From: Magnaporthiopsis rhizophila
Taxonomy: Eukaryota; Ascomycota; Sordariomycetes; Magnaporthales; Magnaporthaceae
Length of the DNA stretch: 64,000 bases
Direction of reading: 5' to 3'
Assembly (NCBI GenBank): GCA_003049465.1
Contig: PYSS01000006.1
Coordinates: 226,818 to 290,817, forward strand
This document shows, one piece after another, positions 46,460-56,411 of the stretch. The notes under the pieces were generated by a model that saw only the letters and a program-made list of their open reading frames with translations, did no database searches and was not told the origin of the DNA. Each line of letters opens with the position of its first letter. Positions within the stretch are counted from its first letter, which is position 1. A program made the translations under genes and the position numbers.

Positions 46460-47572
46460 TCAAAACGCCTCAACATCGGCCGGCGTGCCGAACCAGGTGC
46501 CCAGCTCGTCGGCGTCCTTGTCCCTCCCGCCGGCGACGAGAAAGTCGGTCATGCGGCCGTTCTCACCGTCGTCGTCGTCGAGCGGCCAGTCGACCTTGAC
46601 GCTGGCCACCTTTGCCGTGCCCGTCGGCTCCAGCATCTCCTTTGCCGTGCCCCAGCTGAAGCGGCACTCCGGGCCCCAGCCGAAAACGGGGTGCATGTTG
46701 CGCCTCAGCCAGGCCACGCACCTGCCGTCCGACGGGTATCCCGAACCCCAGCTGGACTCCTCACCGTCGCCGTCGCCGTCGCCGTCCTGTCCCGCGCCCG
46801 GCGCGACGACCGTCTTGTACAGCACCTCGAGGGCGGCGTCGCGCGTCACCTTTGCGCACACGCTGGCGGCGCTGACGCAGGGGTACAGGCTGTCTGCTTT
46901 CTTCGCGACGGTGATGCGGGCGGTGGGGAAGACGCGCTCGAGGCGCTTCTGGTACGATGCGGGGGGTCCGACCGTGTCGACGTAGATGTCGGTCACGTTG
47001 ACGCCGCGGTCCATGACGCCGCGGATCAGCGCGACGGTGGCGTCAAAGGCCTGCGCGTTGAGGTTGTAGGGCGCGGCGGCAGCGGGGCGCATCATGTTGG
47101 CGCCGATGTCGCGCGCCGACAGCGCAGATATGGCCCAGCCGCACGAGGCGTGCAGGTCGCTGCCGGGCGTGCAGAGCGCCTCCATCAGGGACGACCGTAC
47201 CTCGGGCTTGAGCACCTTGGAGTCGTCGAAGTGGTGCGTCTCGCGTAGCAGCGGGTCCGAGAGTGGTGAGGGCAGGTAGAAGACGCCGTAGACCATGGGG
47301 CCTAGGACGGGGCCGCGGCCGGCCTCGTCCACGCCGAGGAAGCAGGGTGCGCCGAGCTGTTGTTCCTCTTTGCTGTCGGTGCCGTCTGTGGCTTCTATTG
47401 CTGCTGTCGACGTCTTGGGCGGGAGTAGAGACTCGGGCACGGGTGAGAAGTGGGTGTAGGAGTCGCCCGCCACGATGGCGGGCTCGTTGATGGAGGGCGG
47501 CATGAAGACGTCCTCGGCGGGCGTCTCGAGCGCCAGGTTCGGGTTTTCGTCGGCCATTTGGGTGTCCTCCAT
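46460..47572 (-). CDS. rnh201: Ribonuclease H2 catalytic subunit A
   Basis: Catalytic subunit of heterotrimeric RNase H2, which incises DNA at embedded ribonucleotides and degrades RNA of RNA:DNA hybrids in the nucleus. Single exon, 370 aa; start at MEDTQMADENPN (upstream in-frame codons have no better ATG context). The catalytic site is complete: D82 and E83 (LGVDEAGRGPVLGPMVY), D199 (IYVDTVGPP) and D227 (KKADSLYPCVSAASVCAKVT). The N-terminal 75 residues are a disordered acidic extension usual in fungi. An acidic insert rich in DGDG (about 265-275) precedes the SSWGSGYPSDG block. The C-terminus continues SVKVDWPLDDDDGENG, where the family has a Trp-Pro segment, and ends FGTPADVEAF. Divergent from the CENP-C gene. 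Confidence 0.95.
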   Translation of the reverse strand: MEDTQMADENPNLALETPAEDVFMPPSINEPAIVAGDSYTHFSPVPESLLPPKTSTAAIEATDGTDSKEEQQLGAPCFLGVDEAGRGPVLGPMVYGVFYLPSPLSDPLLRETHHFDDSKVLKPEVRSSLMEALCTPGSDLHASCGWAISALSARDIGANMMRPAAAAPYNLNAQAFDATVALIRGVMDRGVNVTDIYVDTVGPPASYQKRLERVFPTARITVAKKADSLYPCVSAASVCAKVTRDAALEVLYKTVVAPGAGQDGDGDGDGEESSWGSGYPSDGRCVAWLRRNMHPVFGWGPECRFSWGTAKEMLEPTGTAKVASVKVDWPLDDDDGENGRMTDFLVAGGRDKDADELGTWFGTPADVEAF

Positions 47573-48223
47573 TGTGGCGGCAGTATAACGTATCCAATTG
47601 AGTCTTCGGGGTTGGTGCCACGGCAAGAAGAGGAGAGAAAATCGTCTCGATGTTCTGCTGCCAGCCTTTTTGGGGTCTCATTTGTGACGCGTGAAGTTGC
47701 GAATTGTCGTTGCTCAGACGCGTTAATTGGCGCCTAGCGTCCCCGGAGCGACAGGGGACCCCACCCCTGCGAACCCAAGCCTTGCGGCCGTTGATGGAGC
47801 GCTGGGGCACGGACGCGTCGAACCTTTTCACTGACATTCACGTCGGCTGCCAGCGACGACAACAAGGGACTCTGGCTCGACTCCAGGATGGCTTGACAAT
47901 CCGCACGTTGCTTCTCGGCAATTCTCGCACAAATAAACCAGGGCTTCTCGTTGCTTGACCCCAAGCTCCAGTCGGTCGTTACTCGCCTTGCCCGCATTCC
48001 ATAATTATTTCTGCGCGTCGCAACTGATTGCGTTTCGCGACGTCGCAATTGCGATTTTGTGGTGATTGGTTTGTTTTGTTTTGAATAATCCCATCACCTG
48101 CCGAAATCTCAACGAAGAAAATAGCAACACCAAAATAATCCAAGCTTGGGCCTCAACAACGCCATCGCGATCGCGGTCGCGTGACGAGAGCTACATCCAA
48201 GCCACATTGGAATCGAACCGACC
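47573..48223. promoter_or_regulatory. Shared divergent promoter, RNase H2A / CENP-C
   Basis: 651 bp between the two start codons. It must hold both promoters. GC-moderate; an ACGCG-containing MluI-box-like core (GACGCGT) occurs at 47688-47694, with further ACGCG cores at 47718-47722 and 47813-47817. This would suit cell-cycle control of both genes but is only suggestive. Confidence 0.45.
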
Positions 48224-50475
48224 ATGGCGCCGAGAACAAACGGGACCAGCCGGCGGACGCTAGCCAGCGAACAGGTCTTCACTCTGGGCCAGCAGGGCCG
48301 GAAAACGGGCGTGGTGCTCCCCGACAGCGGGGTCCGCGACGAGAACGGCATCGAACCGTTGAAGGGCATCTTCGACTCGCCCGGCAAGGACAACTCGAGC
48401 GACGACGACGATGACGACGACGACGAGAACAGCGACGAGGCGGACATGGACATTGAGAACAGTAAGGTGGTCTCGTCGGTGCGGCTCCTGCAGTGGAGCC
48501 TGGTCTGCTAACCGCGGGCAACCACAAAACAGCGCCTGGCCCAGACCCGCGCTCACTGCTCAAGAAGCAGCAGAGCGCGCGCCGGCCGATCCCCAGAGCC
48601 AGGTCCCCGGCCCTGACGAACCTGCAGTCCCCGCCGATGCGCGTCGGCGAGTCTTCCCCGCTGCGCCGCCCCGCGCCCGGTGGTGCCACCTCCCAGCTGA
48701 AGGCGGGAGCGACGCGCCGGCTCAACTTCGATGCGACAGAGCACGGCCTTCCGAAGCCCGCCGGCGCCTCCCAGATGCAGAACGGCAGCGCGCCTTCGGA
48801 CGAGGACGACGACGAGGGCGCGACCAACCACGACGATATCGACGCCGTGGTGGAGGAGTCGTTAGCAATGTTGGATGCAGGAGACGACGATGACGTGCCC
48901 GAACCAGAAGACGACGCCGAGACAGAACCCGAGCCAGAGCCAGAGCCGGAGCCGGAGCCTGTCGTCTCAAAAAAGTCGGCAGGGAAGGCAAAAGCTACGG
49001 CGACCAAGCCAGTCGTCGCAGCGCCAGCACCCAGCAAACGCGGTAGGAAAAAGCGCTCGTCTCCCGAACCGCCCGCCGCGCCCGAGCCGGAGGAGGCCCA
49101 AGAGGAAGAAGAAGAAGAAGAGGAGGAGCAGCCGGCGCCCGCTAAGCGCGGACGGCCGGCGGCCAAAGGCAAAGCAAAGGAGGCCGCGCCCGCGAAGCCG
49201 CAGCAGGCCGAGTCGGGGAAGCGCAGGAGAGGGGCGCCAGGGCGTCGCTCGGCGGGCACCGCCACCGCCGACGAGCCGGATCCCGAGCCAGAGCCGGAGC
49301 CGGAGCCGGAGCCGGCTGCGAAACGCCAGCGCATCGATCCCGCAGCTGCGGCACCAGCTCCCAAGGGACGCGGACGCAAGCCGGCCGCCGCCGCTGCCAA
49401 GCCGTCCGTCGCAGAACCAGAGGAGGCCGAGGAGGCGGGCGAGTCCTCGACAGAGCCGGCACCGCAGCCGAAGCGGAGGGGCAGGAAACCAAAAAAGGCG
49501 GCCGCAGCCGGCGGCGACGTGGGCGACGCGTCGGTGGTGATTGTGCCGCGGGCGCCGCTGCCCAAGCGCAGCGGGCTCGTCATCAACCGGCGCGACGTGC
49601 CGGGCGAGTCGGACGCCATCACGCGGACGCGCTCGGGCCGCAGCTCGTTCCGGCCGCTGTCGTGGTGGCGCAACGAGCGCGTCGAGACGGAGATGGACGA
49701 GGTCGACGACACGCTCCCGGGGCGCAAGGGCGGCCGCATCGTGCTGCCCAGCGTCAAGGAGGTCGTGCGAGTAGAGCAGGAGTCGCCCGGCGCCACCAGG
49801 CGGGGGGGCCGCAGCCGGCCCGGCGCCGGCAAGACGGCGGGCAAGCGCGGGCGGCCGCGGCGGGGGGCGGCCGATGACGACTCGGACGGCGGCGAGGACC
49901 CGGACGAGGAGCCGTGGGAGGAGGAGGGCGGGCAGGTGGTGGGCAACGTGGTGGTGTGGGAGCCCGAACACGAGTTCGACCCGCCCGGCGTCGACGACCA
50001 GGTGGCGGTCGAGGAGGACGTCATGGCCTATTCGAACCGCGCCATCCAGACGCGCGAGATCCTGGGCTCGACCTTCCGCTTCACCAAGACGCTGAGCCTG
50101 CCCTTCTTCGGCACCGGCGTCGTGGACCTGCCCCCGGGCTCGGAGAAGAAGGCCAAGAACTCGCGTAAGATGCACATGACCTTCATCGTCCACTCGGGGC
50201 GCGTCACCGTCATGGTGAACGAGAGCACGTTTTCGATTGGCAAAGGGGGCATGTGGTTTGTGCCACGAGGTATGTTCCGCCCGTCTACCTAATTTACTTG
50301 ACCGTTGCTCATGCAGCATGCTAACTGCCCAAAAAAAAAAAAAAAAAAACTTACAGGCAACTACTACAGCATCGCAAACGAGGGCAACAAGCTCGCAAGG
50401 ATATTTTTTGCCCAGGCGTGCGAAATCACAAGGGATCCCCCACAAGAGGAGTCGGAAGCAGCAACTGGAGAATGA
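48224..50475 (+). CDS. mif2: CENP-C/Mif2 inner kinetochore protein
   Basis: Centromere protein that binds CENP-A nucleosomes and recruits the outer kinetochore. Exons 48224-48461, 48533-50269, 50357-50475, 697 aa. The N-terminus (MAPRTNGTSRRTLASEQVFT, GIEPLKGIFDSP) corresponds to the Mis12-binding segment. The CENP-C motif is TRSGRSSFRPLSWWRNE (445-461). The C-terminal cupin dimerisation domain runs from about 555 (VMAYSNRAIQTREILG, MHMTFIVHSGRVTVMVNEST, GGMWFVPRGNYYSIANEG). The middle is disordered with Pro-Glu dipeptide repeats and five AT-hook-like cores: KRGRKK near 247, KRGRPA near 284, GRGRKP near 359, RRGRKP near 395, KRGRPR near 518. Yeast Mif2 also has an AT hook. The last intron carries 19 A before its acceptor. 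Reverse-strand frames of similar length here are shadows. Confidence 0.95.
50331..50349 (+). repeat. Poly-A run in the last intron of the CENP-C gene
   Basis: 19 A between the branch-like CTAAC (50321-50325) and the acceptor CTTACAG. It occupies the place of the pyrimidine tract. Confidence 0.9.
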
Positions 50476-51588
50476 GTCTTATTTTATACCCCCGGTTATT
50501 GTGTTCCTCGCCTCTTTCCCGCTGGTTTTTTTTTCTCGTCTTCTGTGGCTCACATACGGCCTGTTTCTGTTCTCCACTTCCCCCTCCCCCCCCNNNNNNN
50601 NNNNNNNNNNNNNNNNNNNNNNNNNNNNNNNNNNNNNNNNNNNNNNNNNNNNNNNNNNNNNNNNNNNNNNNNNNNNNNNNNNNNNNNNNNNNNNNNNNNN
50701 NNNNNNNNNNNNNNNNNNNNNCCCCCCCCCCGAGTTTTTTTTTGCTCCCACTCATTCTCAACAACCAGGAAAGCCTAGGTTTCTGGGCGAAGCTGCGGTA
50801 TCACGCGTGTCGGATTTATTGTTCCTGCAATGCCTCCTCTCTACTGTCTTGTGTTATTCGCTATGAAAAGCGTGTACTGCCCATGCGGGTTGATGCCAAA
50901 AAGATGATTTCCAGTCCTAGGGGCATCATCGCATTCGTCTCGGAGATGAGTCTCGTGTCCTTGATTTTGTTGCCATGAAATTATTGCTTGGGCTCAGGCT
51001 CCTCCGTCCTGTTTTCGACCATGCTGCCATCCCCGTGGCGGCTTGATCAAGGAGGGAATTCCATCATTTCAGTGACATAGTCTCCCTTCTTCCACCGTTT
51101 TCATATGTTGTATCTGGTATCTCTCGTCTTGGCATGTCCGTTTACCTCTGAGCAACGTTATGTCAGCAAATAACTCTCCGTGACCACCCGATTCCAGGCG
51201 CCTAGTCTGACCTTTGCTGTCATGTTGTCACGTATTATTTATATGAGGCACATGTGGTTGCTCCGGCCCTGACTCGAATGGGCATAATGCCGACCAAGCT
51301 TCACTTACCACGACAGGTGACGTCCGCCGGGTCGAGGTCTGTCGTCTGTAAGCGCTGCTTTTACCAACGAGGTTGATGTCTCTGGAGATACCCTGAGCTC
51401 GGTACAGATAAGAGCGTGGCTCTGCTACTTTTACAGGTCTTGGGTCTGGTTTGACTATTCTGAGGGACTAGGATTTTCTGGTTATTATGACAACCTACGT
51501 TCAGGCCACGGCGATCGAGGACTATCTGCGACATGGATTACATCCTTGCTCCTCCGAGTCAATACCCGCCCGCCCAGTTCCCCTAAAC
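50476..51588. other. Convergent intergenic region with assembly gap
   Basis: Holds a 128-N gap flanked by poly-C on both sides, then about 870 bp of AT-richer sequence with no gene seen. Confidence 0.6.
50594..50721. other. Assembly gap (128 N)
   Basis: Run of N bordered by C-rich homopolymer on the left (10 C) and right (10 C); the missing sequence is probably a longer C-rich tract. Confidence 0.95.
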
Positions 51589-53310
51589 CTAAGCAGAGCT
51601 CCATCCCCTCGGATCCGAAGCCGGCGTCAAACTGCCGCCCAAAGCGCGCCTCAACACATGGCTCTGCTCAAACGCGCCCCGCCGCCGCACACCGAGCGGA
51701 TCCAAGCCCGGCGGCGGCTCGGCCCTATAGATGGGCTTCGGCGGCAGCGGCGCAGGCTCCAGCATCATCCTATCCTGCTGCTGATGCTGCTTCTTCAGTG
51801 GCTGCGGAGCTGCTGCTGCTGCTGCTGCTGCTGTGGCCGGTAACGACAATGGCGACCACGACAGTGACAGCGACGTGTTTTGCATGAACCACTTGACCAG
51901 CCTCGAGACCCAGAGGATGAGTTGGACGAGGATCATGAATCCCGGGTGCCGGAGCAGCTCGTCGCGCTGGGCCTCGAAGGATGACGGCGACGACGGGGTG
52001 GAGCTGCTGCCGCTGCTCTTTGGCACTGCGGGAACGGCGGGGACGGCGAGGAACTCGCTGTTCACGACCGTCGTGCTTCCCGTCTCGGCTTCGTCGTCAT
52101 AGGTGGTCGACTCGGGGCGGTACCGGTTCCCAAGGTCGGAAAACGTCACGTGCGAGGGGGACGGGGCTATGCTGGGCGCTGGCTGGTGGCCGTCGAGCGG
52201 ACTCCTGAGGGCTCGGAGCAGGAAGGCGTTGTGACCGCGGCTTTCCATCCCCCCGTCTTGGCTACTGCCTACGAGGTGGTGGTGGTTTGCAGGCGGCGAC
52301 CCTAGACCTCCTTGGTGCTCCTGGAAGAAGCGCGCCTGCGTCGGGCCCCTGACCTCGTGGATGGGGTTGTCGTTCTCCATCTGCATGGCTAGATCGAGGC
52401 CGTCGACGATGTCGTTGAGCCGCTTGTTGGACACGGCCCGGCCGCCGCCAAAGTCCATGTGCGTTAGGGTCGAGTGGTCCTTGTGGCCCATCATGCTGGA
52501 CGAGAAGCGGGCGAGGCCGTGGGCGGCGCCGTGGCTCCGGCTCCTCAGCCGGCCCTCGATCTCGACGCGCATGAAGACGGGCCGCCGGCTGTGCTCGAAG
52601 GCGAAGGCCGTCTTGTACTCTTGCCGGTGCGGCTGGTCCGGCGCGAGCGCGTTCTCGGTCAGGTCCCAGCGCAGCGTCCGGAAGCCCAACCGGCCTTCGG
52701 GCCGGCAGATGGCGCCCCTGAACGTCCAAGAACCGCTGTGGTCTTGCAGCGAGGTGGACTGGTGGCCCATGCCGCCGACCTCGAACCCCGCGACGCCGAC
52801 GGTGGGGATGAAGGAGTTGGTCGTGGCCTTGGAGCGGTGCGTCTTCTCGCCGGAGATGAAGCTGGGGCCGCAGCCGGCCATCTGGACGGCGTGCTCGGAG
52901 CTCGGGGGGTCGTGGCGCCCACTACGCGACCTCCGTTTCCTGTTCTTGGCGAGCGCGTATGACGACATGTCGTCCCCGCCCAGGGTGATGTAGACGGTGG
53001 CGTGCTCGAGCCAGTAGCCCGCCGGCTGGTGGAAGGCGAGGTCCATGTACACGACGCCCGCCGGGATCTTCCTCTGATGTCGGTTGAGGACGCCCCACTG
53101 GGAGCGTGTCCAGTGGTACTTGCAGTCGATGTTGACCTTGCCGAGGGTTTCGTGACCCACGCAGAGGTGCGAGCCCCGTGCCGTCTCCTCGTCGAACCGC
53201 TCGAAGTCGTTCTGGCCATAGCGCCGCACCCGGATCGCCGGCCCTTGGCGCCACGCTGCCTCGGGTGGTGCGGGTGATGGACCACTGGCTTTGGTGATCT
53301 GGCCGTCCAT
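51589..53310 (-). CDS. Uncharacterised protein with C-terminal membrane segment
   Basis: Single exon, 573 aa from MDGQITKASGPSPAPP. I do not recognise a named family. Residues 25-330 look folded and conserved in character (IRVRRYGQNDFERFDEETAR, LGKVNIDCKYHWTRSQWGVL, GVVYMDLAFHQPAGYWLEHA, TVYITLGGDD). This beta-rich pattern runs on to FAFEHSRRPVFMRVEIEGRL. The second half is Ser/Pro-rich and disordered. A hydrophobic segment near residue 465 (GFMILVQLILWVSRLVKWFM) suggests a tail-proximal membrane anchor, followed by an eight-alanine run encoded by a GCT/GCA-type triplet repeat and a basic, Pro-rich tail. No signal peptide. It shares a 533 bp divergent upstream region with the next gene. Confidence 0.75.
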   Translation of the reverse strand: MDGQITKASGPSPAPPEAAWRQGPAIRVRRYGQNDFERFDEETARGSHLCVGHETLGKVNIDCKYHWTRSQWGVLNRHQRKIPAGVVYMDLAFHQPAGYWLEHATVYITLGGDDMSSYALAKNRKRRSRSGRHDPPSSEHAVQMAGCGPSFISGEKTHRSKATTNSFIPTVGVAGFEVGGMGHQSTSLQDHSGSWTFRGAICRPEGRLGFRTLRWDLTENALAPDQPHRQEYKTAFAFEHSRRPVFMRVEIEGRLRSRSHGAAHGLARFSSSMMGHKDHSTLTHMDFGGGRAVSNKRLNDIVDGLDLAMQMENDNPIHEVRGPTQARFFQEHQGGLGSPPANHHHLVGSSQDGGMESRGHNAFLLRALRSPLDGHQPAPSIAPSPSHVTFSDLGNRYRPESTTYDDEAETGSTTVVNSEFLAVPAVPAVPKSSGSSSTPSSPSSFEAQRDELLRHPGFMILVQLILWVSRLVKWFMQNTSLSLSWSPLSLPATAAAAAAAAPQPLKKQHQQQDRMMLEPAPLPPKPIYRAEPPPGLDPLGVRRRGAFEQSHVLRRALGGSLTPASDPRGWSSA

Positions 53311-53843
53311 TGAGATTTTTGTGTCAACAGGGGCTCGGTTTTAAGAAGCCTGTTTGGGCAAACCGAGTCAAAAACATATTGAAAGCGGGCGAGGATGGGA
53401 AGTAAAGGAAGGCAGATTCAGGATGACGCGGAAAGCGAAACACCAGGCTTTTCACGCTACGCAAGTTGGGGGCGCATTGGACTACGGGCGACAGGGGGCG
53501 AGGTCTATGCTCTACGTCGAGGCAAGGCTCTGGTCGCAAGCCCATGACCTACTAGGCAAGAGGCCTCTCGCGTCATGGCTTACGAACCGCACTTAACACT
53601 GAAGCCGGGCGGCGCAGCCAGCCTCCACACCATCTTCTGGGGAGGGCTGGCGTGGCTTGGCTTACAGGCCTGAGCCAGCCGCACCCCATCAGGCCACCAG
53701 TCATACAACGAGAACTAAGAAATGGGCGATAAAAAGGAAGCGGAGGCGCCAGACTAATGACGCACACCAAACATCGGCAGAAAGGCTCACCTTTCGCTGT
53801 TTGACGCCTGCCACTCGGCATGTTTGTGCAAAGCCCGGAAAGG
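53311..53843. promoter_or_regulatory. Shared divergent promoter of two orphan genes
   Basis: 533 bp between divergent starts (fewer if the alternative ATG at 53820 is used). No specific site can be assigned. Confidence 0.45.
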
Positions 53844-56411
53844 ATGGCCTCGCGAAGCCGGAGTCCCTCGCCCGCATGGGAAAACGACACGCACATCACC
53901 ATCAGGGGGCGGCCGCGCACCAAGAGTCGGTCGCCGCCGCAGGATGACGCTGCTCCGCCGGCGCCGGCGGCCGCTCGGCCTTCGTCGTCGCAGCAGCAGG
54001 GGCGCTCACGGCCGCCATATGGGCGCGGGAGCAGCAGCGGATATAGCGTCACCAACAACTTGTTGGCGCCGCTGCCGCAGCGACACGAGGACATTAGGAG
54101 AAAGATTCATGATCTCCTGGGCGGTAAACCGCCCCGAGGTGCTGCTTCCGTATCTCGCCCAATCGATTACAGGTACGACCAGGACGACGACCAGCAGTGG
54201 TACGACTACGACGGCGAGAGCGACTCCAGCAGCCAGGGCAGGGGCTGTGGTGAAAGGGAGGAGACGCCACCTGCCTCCCCCGAGGGGAGGACTGCCACCC
54301 TCCACTTGGACCCGCTCTCGCCCCAAGATATGACAGTCCACATGTCCCTCCCCGTGGGGGACGACGTGGAGGGCGTGCTGGAGGAGTTCTCGAGACTGCG
54401 GAGGTTGGGGCGCTTCTCGGACGCGCTCGAGCTCTTTGGAAGGGAGCAACTGGGCCATCTTATAGACAACAGGTACGTGCTGCTGCAGTACGGGCAGTGC
54501 CTGTTCGAGGCCGGCTGGGTGGGGGAGCTGGGTCGGCTGGCGGAGCAGCAGGCGACGAGGCCCGAGAGGGACGCGCTCGGCATCAGCTGGAGCCTCCTCA
54601 AGTGGATGGCCGAGGTGGAGACGCCGCCGCTCGACGAGCAGAGAAACATCCTCGAGGCGGGCATGGTGATGCTGCGCAGCCGGTGGCCGGCTCTGGACTC
54701 GACCGAGATGAACATCCTCTGCGCCATCGTCAGCCAGAGCACCGCGTTCGTGGGCTGCTTCAGCCCCGACGACTGGGGTGCCCTCTACGAGCACCTGATC
54801 GACGAGGGCATGGTGTGGGAGTTCCGCGACCTGGTCCAGAGCATCCCGCTGACGCACTGGGCGCCGCTCCTGCGCAGCGACGGCCGCTCGGCCGGGTCGG
54901 GTTACAGCGCGGCGACAGCTGGCGACCGGGTCCCTGAGCAGCTCTTCAGGCGCTGGAACGGCGGCGGCGACGATGACGACTTGGGGTCCCTCGAGGAGTC
55001 GACGCTGTTCGCGCTGCTCGACGTGTCCACGACGCTGTGCCTGCTGGCTATGAAGGAGGCGGACAGCGACGCTCGGGCGGAGCGGTGGCTGAGGGTCGCG
55101 CGGCGGCACGCGGCTGAGTTGACGTCGCGGGACGAGGGCCACATGGTGTCACGGCCGTACCTGCGCTGGGTGATAGCGGGTGTGTTCAAGACGGATTACA
55201 GGAGGTGGGAGTGCCGCGGGCAGTACACCTTCGGCGGGACGCTGCGGCAGGGCAGCTTCGCCGTGTCGGCCAAGCTGTTCCCCTTCTTCACGCCCGTCAT
55301 CTACATTCCGTCGTCGGACGAGGCGCCCGAGTGGCAGCCACTGTGCCGGCGGCCGGACGCGGCCACGGTCGAGGCAGTCAGGGCGGTGCTGCGGGCGGCC
55401 AAGGAAATGGGCGACCAGCGGGTTCAGGCGGGCTGCCTGCACGAGCTGATGCACCAGCGGGCTGAGGAGGCCAACGACGTCATGCGCGCCCTGCACGAGC
55501 TGTGGACGGTGGCGGGCGACGCGCCCAGCCGGCGGCTGGCGCACCTGTTCCAGTACATGCTGGCGCGGGGCCCCGAGGCGCGCGAGCGGCTGCGGCGCGA
55601 CATCCTCGTCAACGGCCGGTTCCTCAACTCGTCGTCGCTGCAGTACGCGCAGTACGTGATTCTGCGCGCGCTCTCGCCAAAGGCCTGGGACAAGCAGCAC
55701 TACGAGACCGAGGCCGAGCAGGTGCGGCAGTACCAGGGCCACTGGAACAACATGCTCGCCGACCTCGCCGCCGCGCAGAGATGCCCACCGAGGGGCCGAG
55801 GCGGCGGCGGAGGGGGCGCCGTCCCACCACGACGGCCCTCCGGGAGGGCCTCGGTCGCCTCCCGGCCTGCCTCGGAGGTACGTGCCGGCCCGCGAGAGTT
55901 GGCAGGGTTCATCGAGTACGGCCCGTCGTCCGTGGCCGGCACGCGGCGGCAGTCGGCCGAGGAGCGCGGCGCAGAGCCGCCGGGATTCTATGTGCCGCGG
56001 AGAGGCCGCTCGTCCGGGACATCAGCCACCAGGCAGAAGCAAGGAACGAGAAGCGACCGACGAGACAGTAGATATTTCGACGAGTCGCGAGCGGCGTCTC
56101 CGCTGATCCCCAGGCCGGAGTCAGCAGACCTGCCCCCGATCCTCGAGACGTCCGAGCCTCGTCCCGAACCGGAGCATGACGACGACTGGGACGAGACGCA
56201 ATCGGGCCGGGCAGGATCGGTAGGGGCAGGATCAGGCAGTCGCAGGAATGGGAGGGTTAATTTCCAGGGCGACGGCAACGAGAGAGGTAGGAGCGCGGAT
56301 AGACCAAGCGGGACAGCATCTTCGGTCGAACCGCAGAGCGAGCAAGTAAGTAGCGCGGCTGGCGCCGAGAGCTCGCGTGTGCCGTTGGGGGATGAGGCGG
56401 CAGGATTATGA
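53844..56411 (+). CDS. Uncharacterised helical-repeat-like protein
   Basis: Single exon, 855 aa from MASRSRSPSPAWEND; an in-frame ATG 24 bp upstream (53820) is an alternative. The N-terminal 150 residues are Ser/Arg/Pro-rich and disordered. From about residue 165 the sequence is strongly helical with TPR-like texture: VEGVLEEFSRLRRLGRFSDA, LELFGREQLGHLIDNRYVLL, QYGQCLFEAGWVGELGRLAE. It continues in the same style through RNILEAGMVMLRSRW and FRDLVQSIPLTHWAPLL to about residue 640. The C-terminus is Gly/Arg/Ser-rich. There is no signal peptide or membrane segment. It resembles large conserved hypotheticals of Sordariomycetes with no assigned role; a scaffold function is inference only. Confidence 0.75.
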   Translation: MASRSRSPSPAWENDTHITIRGRPRTKSRSPPQDDAAPPAPAAARPSSSQQQGRSRPPYGRGSSSGYSVTNNLLAPLPQRHEDIRRKIHDLLGGKPPRGAASVSRPIDYRYDQDDDQQWYDYDGESDSSSQGRGCGEREETPPASPEGRTATLHLDPLSPQDMTVHMSLPVGDDVEGVLEEFSRLRRLGRFSDALELFGREQLGHLIDNRYVLLQYGQCLFEAGWVGELGRLAEQQATRPERDALGISWSLLKWMAEVETPPLDEQRNILEAGMVMLRSRWPALDSTEMNILCAIVSQSTAFVGCFSPDDWGALYEHLIDEGMVWEFRDLVQSIPLTHWAPLLRSDGRSAGSGYSAATAGDRVPEQLFRRWNGGGDDDDLGSLEESTLFALLDVSTTLCLLAMKEADSDARAERWLRVARRHAAELTSRDEGHMVSRPYLRWVIAGVFKTDYRRWECRGQYTFGGTLRQGSFAVSAKLFPFFTPVIYIPSSDEAPEWQPLCRRPDAATVEAVRAVLRAAKEMGDQRVQAGCLHELMHQRAEEANDVMRALHELWTVAGDAPSRRLAHLFQYMLARGPEARERLRRDILVNGRFLNSSSLQYAQYVILRALSPKAWDKQHYETEAEQVRQYQGHWNNMLADLAAAQRCPPRGRGGGGGGAVPPRRPSGRASVASRPASEVRAGPRELAGFIEYGPSSVAGTRRQSAEERGAEPPGFYVPRRGRSSGTSATRQKQGTRSDRRDSRYFDESRAASPLIPRPESADLPPILETSEPRPEPEHDDDWDETQSGRAGSVGAGSGSRRNGRVNFQGDGNERGRSADRPSGTASSVEPQSEQVSSAAGAESSRVPLGDEAAGL

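Noticed and set aside
48279..50445. Long minus-strand frames of 581 and 492 codons opposite the CENP-C gene
   Set aside because: They are low-complexity Ser/Gly/Arg frames created by GC-rich, repetitive codons of the real gene on the other strand.
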